Part shown: positions 1-7,857 of the stretch, piece by piece
Layout of the letters: each line of letters begins with the position of its first letter
Position numbering within the stretch: position 1 is the first letter of the stretch
From: Urbifossiella limnaea
Lineage (GTDB): Bacteria > Planctomycetota > Planctomycetia > Gemmatales > Gemmataceae
Assembly: GCF_007747215.1 (NCBI RefSeq)
Contig: NZ_CP036273.1
Span: 4,696,322-4,760,321, forward strand
Length of the DNA stretch: 64,000 nt
Direction of reading: 5' to 3'
Made by a program: the position numbers and the translations under genes
Notes under the pieces: model-generated
The model's input: the letters and a program-made list of their open reading frames with translations, nothing else
Databases searched by the model: none
Told to the model about the DNA's origin: nothing

Positions 1-1025
1 AACGCCATCTTTCGAACCAGCGACATGTTCTCGGGGGCATGGCCCTCCCGAAGCCGATGGTCGTCCTCTCGAAACGCCACATCCAAGACCCAGTGGCAGG
101 CGTTCTCGATGCCCCAATGTCGCCGACTCGCTTCCAGGAACATCTTCCCCGAACCTCGACGACTGCTGATGTAATACTGGACCTCGGAGCCCTCCTTCCC
201 GTTGACCGACCGGCCCCTTACCACGCACACCACGGACTTCAGCCCCTTCCACAGATCCCGGTCACGGATCCCCGCCAGGTCGGTCATCACGAAGCAGAAT
301 CGGAACTCCTCCCGGCCGTGCGCCTCCTCCTCCGTCGCGCACCGGCTCAGCCCGGTGTAGTCCGCCTCCAGCGCCGCCCCGGCCATCACCCGGATGTCCT
401 CGAACAACCGCGGCTGGTTGTCCTTCACCGCCAGCAGGTAATCCCCCCGGCCGGCCACGACGCGTGCGGCGATGTCCTTCTGGCAGCCGGCCGCGTCGAT
501 GCTCACCAACGCCCCCGAAACGTCGAGCAGTTGCAGCAGTTCCGGGATCGCGGTGATCTCGTTGGACTTCTCGTCGGTCCGCACCTGGGCCAGGGTGACA
601 CCGTTCTCGGACGCCCACGCGCTCACGATCTGGACCGTCCGGTAGCCGGCCCCGGTCTTCCGCCTCGACCCCCGCATGGCCTTCCCGTCGATCGCGATCT
701 GCTTGAGCTTCAGGCGGTCCGACATCGACTCGACCCAGCCGAGGAAGCACGCCCCGAACTCGTCCGGGCGGATGGCCGCGAACACCCGGTTGAGGGTGTC
801 GTGGGACGGGATGCCGTTGTTCAGATTCAACCCGAGCCGCTCCCGGAGCCACGTCCGCTTGGCGTCGGCGAAGGTGGCCATGCTGACGAAGTCGTCGGCC
901 CCGGCGAGGGTGGCGCAGACGACGATCAGGATGATGGCCATGAAGTCGTGCTCGCACTTGAGTGCGACGCGCGGGTCGCGGAGATCCGCGAAGTAGTCGG
1001 CGAGAGGTCGGGGGGTGGTGGCCAT
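1..1025 (-). CDS. ISAs1 family transposase (3' end outside window)
   Basis: DDE transposase of the ISAs1 group that cuts and pastes its own element. Read leftward from ATG at 1025 it starts MATTPRPLADYFADLRDPR, the typical N-terminal domain of this family, and stays open to the window edge (about 341 codons; family members are usually 370-400 aa). The catalytic blocks are visible: IAIDGKAMRGSR with the first Asp, VSIDAAGCQKDIA with the second, and HWGIENACHWVLDVAFREDD with the Glu. The last visible residues, ENMSLVRKMA, correspond to the block just before the family C-terminus, so only a short tail is missing. Nothing visible is broken, so it may be functional if the missing end is intact. 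Confidence 0.9.
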   Translation of the reverse strand, partial: MATTPRPLADYFADLRDPRVALKCEHDFMAIILIVVCATLAGADDFVSMATFADAKRTWLRERLGLNLNNGIPSHDTLNRVFAAIRPDEFGACFLGWVESMSDRLKLKQIAIDGKAMRGSRRKTGAGYRTVQIVSAWASENGVTLAQVRTDEKSNEITAIPELLQLLDVSGALVSIDAAGCQKDIAARVVAGRGDYLLAVKDNQPRLFEDIRVMAGAALEADYTGLSRCATEEEAHGREEFRFCFVMTDLAGIRDRDLWKGLKSVVCVVRGRSVNGKEGSEVQYYISSRRGSGKMFLEASRRHWGIENACHWVLDVAFREDDHRLREGHAPENMSLVRKMA

Positions 1026-1185
1026 GGGATCGCTCCGGCTGCGTGGAGCGTGACATTGTCGGACCCGGCCCGCGAATGCGCCAGAGGCGTGGCGCGAGGA
1101 CCGCAGCCGTGGCGCGCGATGTTCAAGACGGAGAGGAGGCGACTCAACGGGCTCAAATCGTAAGCAATTTCATGCAATTGCCCTG
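1..1185 (-). mobile_element. ISAs1-family insertion sequence, one end only
   Basis: Right-hand part of an ISAs1-type element; the other end is beyond the left edge. The inner limit is put at 1185 because the minus strand there reads CAGGGCAATTGC, a plausible inverted-repeat tip, and because immediately outside it (from 1186) a Tn5-like transposase reading frame resumes in phase. The stretch 1026-1185 between transposase start and this tip holds no gene. The boundary is inferred; no target duplication can be tested without the other end. Confidence 0.55.
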
Positions 1186-2327
1186 CCGACGCCACCGAGG
1201 CGGTGATCCTGGTCCTGCACGACGACACCCTGCTGGACTTCTCCGGCCTCCGGGTCGAGGGCCTCGGGCCGATCGGCGACGGGAACGGCCGCGGGTTCGT
1301 GGCCCACACCTCCCTGGCCGTGACGCCCGGCGGGGCCACGATCGGCCTCGCCCACCAGATCCTGTACGTCCCACCGCCCAAGGCGGCGCGGCGGGCGAGG
1401 CCGGGGCCGGCCGGCCGCCTCTGGCTCGATGCGGCCGCCGCCGTGCCCGCCGCCCCCGACGGCAAGCGGTTCGTCCACGTCGCCGACCGGGCCGGCGACG
1501 TCCGCGAGTTGTTCGACTGGGCCGACGCCGCCGGCGGGGCATATGTGATCCGGTCCCGCCACGACCGGGCCGTCGCGGCCGACCTGGGGGCCGGGCCGGC
1601 CGATTCCCGGTTGTACGCGGCGGTCCGGGCCTGGCCCGCGGCCGGGCCGCCGCGCGACGTCCGGCTGGATGCGCGGCCGGGCCAGCCGGCGCGGACGGCG
1701 GCGCTGCGGGTGGCGTGGAAGCCGGTCACCCTTCCCCCGCCCCGGCAGATCCGGGACCGCGGGCGGCGTGTCCCCCTGGCCGTCTGGGTGGCGCGGGTGT
1801 GGGAGGCCGCGCCACCGGCCGGGGTCGAGCCAGTCGAGTGGTTGCTGGTGACGAACGTACCGGTGGCGTCGGCCGCGGACGCCTGGGAGCGGGTGGACTG
1901 GTACGCCCGGCGCGCGGTAATCGAGGAGTTCCACAAGGCGTGGAAGACGGGCACGGGGGTGGAGAGCCTCCAGCTGACGACACGGGCGCGGCTGGAGCCG
2001 GGGGTCGGCCTCCTGGCGGTCGTGGCGGTATTCCTCCTGGCCTTGCGGGACGCCGGGCGGGAGCCCGCGGCGGCACAGCGGCCGGCGACGGGCTGGGTGC
2101 CCCCGGCGTGGGTCGTGGTGCTGGCGCGGTGGCGGCACGGGGATCATGGCCGAACGGCGTGGACGGTGACCGAGTTCCTGCTGGCGCTGGGCCGCCTGGG
2201 CGGCCACCAGAACCGCCCCAGTGACGGGATGCCCGGCTGGATGACCCTGTGGCGGGGCTGGTCCCAACTCCACATCATGGTCGCGGTAGTGGCCGATCTG
2301 AAGCAGCCGAGAAGTGGGGGAACTTGA
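1186..2327 (+). pseudogene. IS4/Tn5-like transposase, 5'-truncated
   Basis: C-terminal four fifths of an IS4-family transposase resembling the Tn5 type. The frame enters at 1186 with ADATEAVILVLHDDTLLDFS and has no proper start; an in-frame TAA sits at 1161-1163, inside the neighbouring ISAs1 sequence. All three catalytic regions survive: HDDTLLD (first Asp), RFVHVADRAGDV (second Asp) and the Y(x)R...EEFHKAWKTG signature with the Glu. The N-terminal DNA-binding part is absent. The simplest reading is that ISAs1 inserted into this gene and the missing 5' part lies left of the window. The gene ends with TGA at 2325-2327, directly against an IS66 remnant. Confidence 0.85.
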
Positions 2328-2447
2328 GCGTTGAACCCGTGGGCATACCTGAGCGACGTGTTGACGCAGCTGGCCGCCAAGCCGGCCGACGTGACGCATC
2401 TGTTGCCTGACGCCTGGGCCAAACAGCACCTCCTCGTCAACCACTGA
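2328..2447 (+). pseudogene. IS66 transposase (TnpC) C-terminal remnant
   Basis: Forty codons including the stop that read ALNPWAYLSDVLTQLA followed by PADVTHLLPDAWA. This is the conserved C-terminal block of IS66 large transposases (pattern NPxxYLxDVLxRL...LLPxxW). No upstream IS66 coding sequence is attached: the preceding bases belong to the Tn5-like gene. It is therefore a scar of an older IS66 copy into which the Tn5-like element inserted. It differs in sequence from the C-terminus of the IS66 element at 9.0-11.5 kb, so it is not a piece of that copy. The 217 bases from 2448 to the sigma factor gene show no further coding sequence. Confidence 0.75.
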
Positions 2448-2664
2448 GGTCCCAACTCGCCGCGCCGCCAAAAACTCAACGCACACCACGACCGTACTGT
2501 GCACGCTTGCCGAGCAGCAGCTGGTCTTTGTCAACACAGCTAATCCCGTGCTACCACGGTACCGACCGGGGCGGAATCGCATCCCAGCCCATCATTTTTC
2601 CCAGAATGTCGCGTAAGATCGGGCCGCCCCGCCCGACTGGCCTGGTGCAGCCCGAGGTACGTGC

Positions 2665-3216
2665 ATGGCTGGTCACTCGCCCGAGCCACCCCTCCGCGAC
2701 CGTCTGGAGCGCCACCGGCCGGGGCTGCTACGGGTCGCCCGGTTGTCTCTCTTCGAGCGCGCCCGTGCCCGCCTGGACCCGGAAGACCTCGTGCAGCAAA
2801 CGTTCGAGGAAGTGCTGTTCCGCCCCGAGCGACTGGCCGGGATGTCGGATGAACGACTGCACGCGTACCTGGTGGCGGCGGTGCGAAACAACACCCGCGA
2901 CGAGAACCGGCGCGAGTCGGGCGAGGTGCCGCTCGACCTCTGCGAAGAGTCGTCGCAGAAGCTGTTGGACCGGCTCGGCGGCGACCTGACGACACCGAGC
3001 ATGCGGGCGATGCGGGCCGAGCAGTTCGCACGGCTCGCCGACGCCATCGCGGTGCTGCCGGACGCGCAGCGGGTGGCGGTCGTCCTGCGGTTCATCGACG
3101 GCCTGCGCGTCGCCGACATCGCCGCGCGGATGAACAAGAACGCGAACGCCGTCTCGCAACTCCTCCACCGCGCGCTGACCGCGCTACGAGGCATGCTCGA
3201 AGACCCGAATGCCTGA
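2665..3216 (+). CDS. ECF-type RNA polymerase sigma factor
   Basis: Alternative sigma factor of 183 aa that would direct RNA polymerase to a specific promoter set. Region 2 is visible as LDPEDLVQQTFEEVLFRPERL (about residues 37-57), and region 4 as LPDAQRVAVVLRFIDGLRVADIAARMNKN with a helix-turn-helix and the basic end LLHRALTALRGML. The ATG at 2665 is preceded by GAGG seven bases upstream. The partner gene, a membrane Ser/Thr kinase, starts 14 bases after the stop. In Planctomycetes ECF factors of this kind commonly lie next to Ser/Thr kinases rather than classical anti-sigma factors, so kinase control of the sigma factor is a reasonable inference. The target promoters cannot be told. Confidence 0.88.
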   Translation: MAGHSPEPPLRDRLERHRPGLLRVARLSLFERARARLDPEDLVQQTFEEVLFRPERLAGMSDERLHAYLVAAVRNNTRDENRRESGEVPLDLCEESSQKLLDRLGGDLTTPSMRAMRAEQFARLADAIAVLPDAQRVAVVLRFIDGLRVADIAARMNKNANAVSQLLHRALTALRGMLEDPNA

Positions 3217-3230
3217 CCAGAGGAACTCCC

Positions 3231-4871
3231 GTGCCGGACGACTCGCCCGACGCGACCCGCTCGCACCACGTCGGTTCAACTGCCGATCCCGAGGACACCG
3301 GGTTCGCGCTCGTGTTGGAAGCGGAGGACCGCGGCGACTGGGCGCCGGTCGTGGACTGGCTCGCGCGCCGGCCGGACCGCACCACGGACCTGCTCGGGTG
3401 CGTCGCCGCCGGGCGCCGGATGGGCGCTCTGCTCGGAACCCCGGTTCCGGCGCGGGCGCCCGGCGGCGCGCTGGGCGACTTCGAGATCCTGGAAGAGATC
3501 GGGCGCGGCGGGATGGGCGTCGTGTACCGCGCCCGGGACCGTCGCCTCGGGCGCGTGGTCGCGCTGAAGGTGGTGCGAGGTGCGATGTCCGCGACCGAGC
3601 GAGCGAAGCTCCGGTTCGAGGCCGAGTCGATGGCCGAGGCGAGCCACCCCAACGTCATGCCGGTGTTCGCCTCCGGCGAGGCCAACGGTGAGCCGTACCT
3701 GGTCATGCCGCTGATGACCGGCTCGCTCGCCGGATGGTTGAAGGACCGGTTCACCGCGCCGACGAAGGCCGCGGAGATCGTCCGCGACGTCGCGCGGGGC
3801 GTCCACCACGCGCACCAACAGGGACTGATCCACCGCGATCTCAAGCCGGCGAACATCCTACTCGACGCGGAGGGCACACCGCGGGTCGCCGACTTCGGTC
3901 TCGCGCGGCGTGCCGACGCGACGGCGACGGGCATCGCCGGCGCGCCGGCGTACATGGCCCCCGAACAAGCCCGCGGCGACAAGTACCTGACCGTCGCGGT
4001 GGACGTTCACGCGCTGGGCATGATCCTGTTCGAGTTGCTGACCGGGCGCACCCCGTTCGGCGGTGGGGACATCGCCGCGGTGTTGCGCCGGGTGATCGAG
4101 GACCCGGCCCCGTCGGTGCGGTCGCTGCGCCGGGACGTGGGTAAGGACCTGGCCGCGGTGTGTGCAAAGTGTTTGGAGAAGGAACCGGCCCGGCGGTACG
4201 CCTCGGCGCAGGAGTTGGCCGATGACCTCCAGCGGTTCCTCAGCGGCGAACCGGTGCGCGCCCGGCTGCCGGGCATCTGGGGCAAGGCCGTGCGCGCCGT
4301 GCTGCGGCAGCAGTTCGACAAACCCGGCGCGTGGGGGTGGGTGTCCGTCTGGAGCGGAATTCTCATCATCGCGTTCCACCTGTTTTGTGCGTGGGCCATC
4401 TCCGCCGGGCTGCCGCGCGGAACGTTTGCCGCCGCGACAGCCTTGAACGTCGCCGCGCTCGCCGTGTTGTACTGGGTGATTCTGCGCCGGCGGCGGTTCC
4501 GGGCCGGCGACCGGCACACCCTGACCGTCATGATCGGGTTGGTCGTCGCGGCCACGCTACTGCCGGTCGTGTACTGGCCGTCGGACGGTGGCGACCTGAC
4601 CGCGTACCGGCTGTCTCTCTACCCGCTGCTGGCGCTGATCACCGGCGTGTCGTACCTCGCGCTCGCGCATCCGTTTTGGGGCGGTTACCACCTTCTCGCG
4701 GCGGGCTACCTCGCCCTGGCCGTCGTGTTCAAGCTTGTCCCCGCGATCGGGCCGTGGATGTTCGCGGTCGTCCACGGCGGGGTGACGCTTCTGGTCGGGG
4801 TGTATCTGATCCGTCTGGACCGCGAGCCGGAACCGGACGGCGCAAACTCGAACCCAATGGGGAACCGATGA
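3231..4871 (+). CDS. Membrane Ser/Thr protein kinase
   Basis: Hanks-type Ser/Thr kinase of 546 aa. The kinase domain spans about residues 84-345: glycine loop IGRGGMGVVYRA, ATP-binding Lys in VALKVV (residue 113), catalytic HRDLKPANIL (201-210), DFG at 221-223 and YMAPEQ. The first 80 residues are a soluble lead-in. After the kinase domain the protein has about five to six hydrophobic stretches (from roughly residue 370 to 530) and ends in a short hydrophilic tail, so the C-terminal half sits in the inner membrane and may sense a membrane state; no extracellular WD40 or TPR sensor is present. GTG at 3231 follows an AGGA motif. The stop overlaps the ATG of the radical SAM gene (ATGA), indicating translational coupling. 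Confidence 0.92.
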   Translation: MPDDSPDATRSHHVGSTADPEDTGFALVLEAEDRGDWAPVVDWLARRPDRTTDLLGCVAAGRRMGALLGTPVPARAPGGALGDFEILEEIGRGGMGVVYRARDRRLGRVVALKVVRGAMSATERAKLRFEAESMAEASHPNVMPVFASGEANGEPYLVMPLMTGSLAGWLKDRFTAPTKAAEIVRDVARGVHHAHQQGLIHRDLKPANILLDAEGTPRVADFGLARRADATATGIAGAPAYMAPEQARGDKYLTVAVDVHALGMILFELLTGRTPFGGGDIAAVLRRVIEDPAPSVRSLRRDVGKDLAAVCAKCLEKEPARRYASAQELADDLQRFLSGEPVRARLPGIWGKAVRAVLRQQFDKPGAWGWVSVWSGILIIAFHLFCAWAISAGLPRGTFAAATALNVAALAVLYWVILRRRRFRAGDRHTLTVMIGLVVAATLLPVVYWPSDGGDLTAYRLSLYPLLALITGVSYLALAHPFWGGYHLLAAGYLALAVVFKLVPAIGPWMFAVVHGGVTLLVGVYLIRLDREPEPDGANSNPMGNR

Positions 4872-5809
4872 CGCGACCAATCGCCCAGGCCCGGATCGTC
4901 CGGGTCGCCGGGATGTGCGATCAGTGGGGCGTGGACCTCACGGCCGGCTGCGAACATCGCTGCGGCTACTGCCACTTCCATCGGTACCAGTCGATGGCCC
5001 TCCGCCACGAGGCCGGAGGAGCCGATGTCGCCCCGGCGCTGGCGCTCGACGAGTTGCTCCGCCGCGACGAGTACCCACCGGCGCTCTACCTCAGCCCGTT
5101 CACCGACCCGCTCGCGCCGGCCGCGCGGGGCAATCTGGAGGCGCTGTTGCGCCGCGTGTTGCCGCGGAATGTGAGTGTCGGCATCTCGACGAAGGGAGTC
5201 GTCCCGAGGCGTGTGTTCCGGTTGCTGGCCGAGTATCCCGAGCAGGTACTCCTGTTCGTCGGGCTAACGAATCTCGACGACGCGCGGAATCGGGCCGTCG
5301 AACCGGGGTGCGCACCGGCCCGGGCGCGGCTGGCGAATCTCATGTTGGCCCGCGAGTACGGGCTGCCGGCCCGGTTCGTGCGGCTCGACCCGGTGCTGCC
5401 CGGCGTGGACGACTCCCCAGAACGACTGGCATCGGTTCTCGACGCAATCGCCGGCGCCGGGGCGGTACAGGTGTCGGCTGCGTATCTGTTCCTCACGTCC
5501 GGCGTGAACCGGGCCCGGCTCGGCGGCGCACCGTACCTGCCAGCGGCCGCGTCGTACTGCACCGAGGCGTGCCCGATCGACGGCGGCACGGTCTACTCGG
5601 TGCCGCTGGAGCGGAAGCGGGCGACCTACGAGTGGTTGAACGCCGAGTGCACGCGTCGGGGTCTGACGTTTGGAACGTGCGGGTGCAAGGATCTGCGACT
5701 GGCGGGCAGTTCGTTCCCGACGTCGTGCAGCTACCCGCACCTTGCGGAGTGCTCGGCCGCCGGTCACAAGGAGTCGGCCTTCAGGTCACTGCCGATGGCC
5801 GGGCCGTGA
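4868..5809 (+). CDS. Radical SAM protein with extra C-terminal cysteines
   Basis: Protein of 313 aa with the radical SAM CxxxCxxC motif CEHRCGYC (Cys 28, 32, 35), which binds the 4Fe-4S cluster that cleaves S-adenosylmethionine. The middle is a typical TIM-barrel sequence (ALYLSPFTDP, VGISTKG, FVGLTNLDD, RFVRLDPVLPG). The C-terminal part holds further cysteines in CTEACPIDGG, FGTCGCKD and TSCSYPHLAEC, which could ligate a second Fe-S cluster. It recalls the spore-photoproduct-lyase-like branch, but the substrate is unknown. ATG at 4868 overlaps the TGA of the membrane kinase gene, so both products are probably made together. Family assignment is secure; function is not. Confidence 0.85.
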   Translation: MTRPIAQARIVRVAGMCDQWGVDLTAGCEHRCGYCHFHRYQSMALRHEAGGADVAPALALDELLRRDEYPPALYLSPFTDPLAPAARGNLEALLRRVLPRNVSVGISTKGVVPRRVFRLLAEYPEQVLLFVGLTNLDDARNRAVEPGCAPARARLANLMLAREYGLPARFVRLDPVLPGVDDSPERLASVLDAIAGAGAVQVSAAYLFLTSGVNRARLGGAPYLPAAASYCTEACPIDGGTVYSVPLERKRATYEWLNAECTRRGLTFGTCGCKDLRLAGSSFPTSCSYPHLAECSAAGHKESAFRSLPMAGP

Positions 5810-5909
5810 TCCGCCGAGCGCGTACGCTTCACTGGAGAGCATGACTCTACGGCGCCGGCCCGGGGAAGAAGTTGATCGCTACGCACCCAACTCAGCGGGG
5901 GGAAACGCG

Positions 5910-6866
5910 ATGAGTCGCCGGTTCGTGCGGAGCGTCGCCGTCGGACTCTGCCTGATGGGGGTCGGTGCCGCCAGTTGCGCCCTGTGGCCGTCCTCACAAC
6001 CGGTCGAAGTCGACCCGCCGCACGGCCCGAGGATGGAGCCCCCGCCCCTTGATGAAGAGTTCGCCGAGCTTGCCAGGACTGACCCGGTCGCGATACTCGC
6101 CGCCTGCATGAACCGGTACGAAAACAAGGTTAAGGGGTTTCGCGCGACGCTGGAGAAGCGGGAGTTCGTGGCAGGCGTCCTTCACGACCGGGAGATCATT
6201 CAGATCGCCGTCGCGGGAGAGGTACCCGACGAACCGGGGGTCCGGCCGAGAACACGGGTGCGCATGGTCTGGGAGAAGGGGTTCCAAAAGGCAGGGCGAC
6301 TTGGCCTCTCTTACGAGGTCCACGGGGTGTTGTACCCGTCCCCCGACAACAGCAATGAGATGCTGACCTTCCGGCCCGACGCCTTCCTGACCGACTACTC
6401 CATCGCCACCCGATCCCCCGATGCCCGGAACGCGTCTCGGTACTGCGTGACGGACTCGGGCATCTACCGCGGGATGCTCCGCACGTACACCGCGTGGAAG
6501 AATCTGAAGGACAGAAACGAGTTGACGGTCAAATACCAAGGCAAGGACCGCGTCGAGAAGGCCGGGGGCCGCGTGTGCCACATCATCCGCCGGACCTGCA
6601 CACCGGCGGAGGTGGACTCGTTTGTGATTGGCGAGAAGACACCGCCCGCGGCAGCGAACATCGACCGCGACGGCTTTTCTGAGGTAACGGTGATGATCGA
6701 CGCCGACCGGTGGCTCCAACTCGGCACAGTATTGAGGAGGGCGAACGGCGACCTGATCGGGGAGTATTACTTCCAGAACGTGGAGGTCGTGACCGAAGCC
6801 GGGCAATTCCAACCGGACACGTTCACGCCCGAGGGCATGAGGGCTGCGGCGAACAAAAAGAAGTAG
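5910..6866 (+). CDS. DUF1571 family lipoprotein
   Basis: Protein of 318 aa. The N-terminus MSRRFVRSVAVGLCLMGVG followed by AASC is a signal peptide ending in a plausible lipobox Cys near residue 23, pointing to a lipid-anchored envelope protein. The body has the planctomycetal DUF1571 pattern: DPVAILAACMNRYENKVKGF, KREFVAGV, VRMVWEKG, LQLGTVLRRANGDLIGEYYF and the ending QFQPDTFTPEGM. This domain is related to outer-membrane lipoprotein sorting or carrier folds, but its role is not known. The ATG at 5910 has a GGGGGGAAA purine run just upstream. The 100-base gap from the radical SAM gene leaves its operon membership open. Confidence 0.8.
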   Translation: MSRRFVRSVAVGLCLMGVGAASCALWPSSQPVEVDPPHGPRMEPPPLDEEFAELARTDPVAILAACMNRYENKVKGFRATLEKREFVAGVLHDREIIQIAVAGEVPDEPGVRPRTRVRMVWEKGFQKAGRLGLSYEVHGVLYPSPDNSNEMLTFRPDAFLTDYSIATRSPDARNASRYCVTDSGIYRGMLRTYTAWKNLKDRNELTVKYQGKDRVEKAGGRVCHIIRRTCTPAEVDSFVIGEKTPPAAANIDRDGFSEVTVMIDADRWLQLGTVLRRANGDLIGEYYFQNVEVVTEAGQFQPDTFTPEGMRAAANKKK

Positions 6867-6987
6867 CCGGTCGTCGGTGGGAGAGCGACTCCGGGGTCAC
6901 ATCAGACATTTGCCCGAGTGTACCGGATGCGGGCAGCATGGCGCGGGAAATCCCACTGCCGATGCCGCCATCAAGCCTTTCACCGTT

Positions 6988-7718
6988 TCACCGGACGCTT
7001 ACGATGGACGCGTGGTTGCGGGCCACGTCGAAGATGCCGTGGGGGATCAGCTTGCCGGACCCGGCCCGGGGGAAGTCGTGGTCGAAGGTCTCCACCGTCT
7101 GGGACGTATACGTCTCCCCGCCGCGGTGGAAGTTCCCCAGCAGTTCCTTCTTCTTCGTGTCCACGCTGATCACCGGGTCGCCGGCCGCCTCGTACCCCCG
7201 CCGGAGGTCCGCGATGTTCTCGAACTGGGCGTTCCGGTCGGGGTGGTGGCCCATCGACTTCTTCTTGCGGGCCGTCCGGCGGCCGATCTTGAGGGCCCGC
7301 AACGCCCGCCGGATCGTCCGGCGACTGGCCGGGGTGCCCATCGCCGCCAACCGCCGCGACAGTTCCCGCAGCGACAAGTTGGTCCAGAGTACGCCGTCCC
7401 GCATCGGGTCCCCGGCGGTGAACTCCGGGAGCAGGTGCCGGAGGTTGTCGCCGAGGGACGGTCGGGCCGCCATCAGCGGGCGACGTCCGCCCCCTTTTTT
7501 CGGACCCGGCCGTCGGCCGGGTCGTCGGGTTGTTCCAGATCCTGCAGGCCTTGTCGGATGGTCTTCGGATCGCAGGCCAGCAGGCGGGCGATGTATTCGA
7601 CGCCGCCGTGCCCGAGTTTCGCCGCTTCGACGGCGGCGTACCGGCGGCGGTCCTTCTCGGACAACCAGCCCGCCAGCCGCTTCATCATCGCCTCGACTTC
7701 CGCCGGATAGGCGTCCAT
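6988..7718 (-). pseudogene. ISAzo13-type transposase, 3'-truncated, -1 frameshift architecture
   Basis: N-terminal half of an ISAzo13-like transposase written in two overlapping frames. The first frame starts at ATG 7718 and gives WLSEKDRRRYAAVEAAKLGHG and a helix-turn-helix (IARLLACDPKTIRQGL), ending at 7473. The second frame continues with NLRHLLPEFTAGDPM, LSLRELSRRLAAMG, HPDRNAQFENIADLR and the DDE block PVISVDTKKKELLGNF, then stops after FDVARNHASIVSVR at 6988. The C-terminal half with the remaining catalytic residues is missing. The two frames meet at a slippery A_AAA_AAG run in the correct phase. From 7002 leftward the minus strand reads GTAAGCGTCCGG, possibly the tip of another IS66 end that cut the gene; that is a guess. 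Confidence 0.8.
7494..7500 (-). other. Slippery heptamer for -1 ribosomal frameshifting
   Basis: The minus strand reads A AAA AAG (7500 down to 7494). The phase is exactly X XXY YYZ relative to the upstream frame that begins at 7718 (codons CGA AAA AAG). Slipping back one base joins GRVRKK to GGGRRPLMAARPSLGDN, which is the downstream transposase frame without loss of residues. Five G follow. This is the classic signal used by many insertion sequences to make a fused transposase. Confidence 0.7.
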
Positions 7719-7857
7719 GCCCGCCTCCCGAAATCGGGTTCGCCAGGCCCGAGATTCTACCCGCCATCAACGAAACCGGGAACTTGAAGTGGGCCAGATC
7801 CTTAGTCCTTAACGAAGCGCGATCTCTGCCTTGTTGATGGGCCTGCTTCTCAAAATG

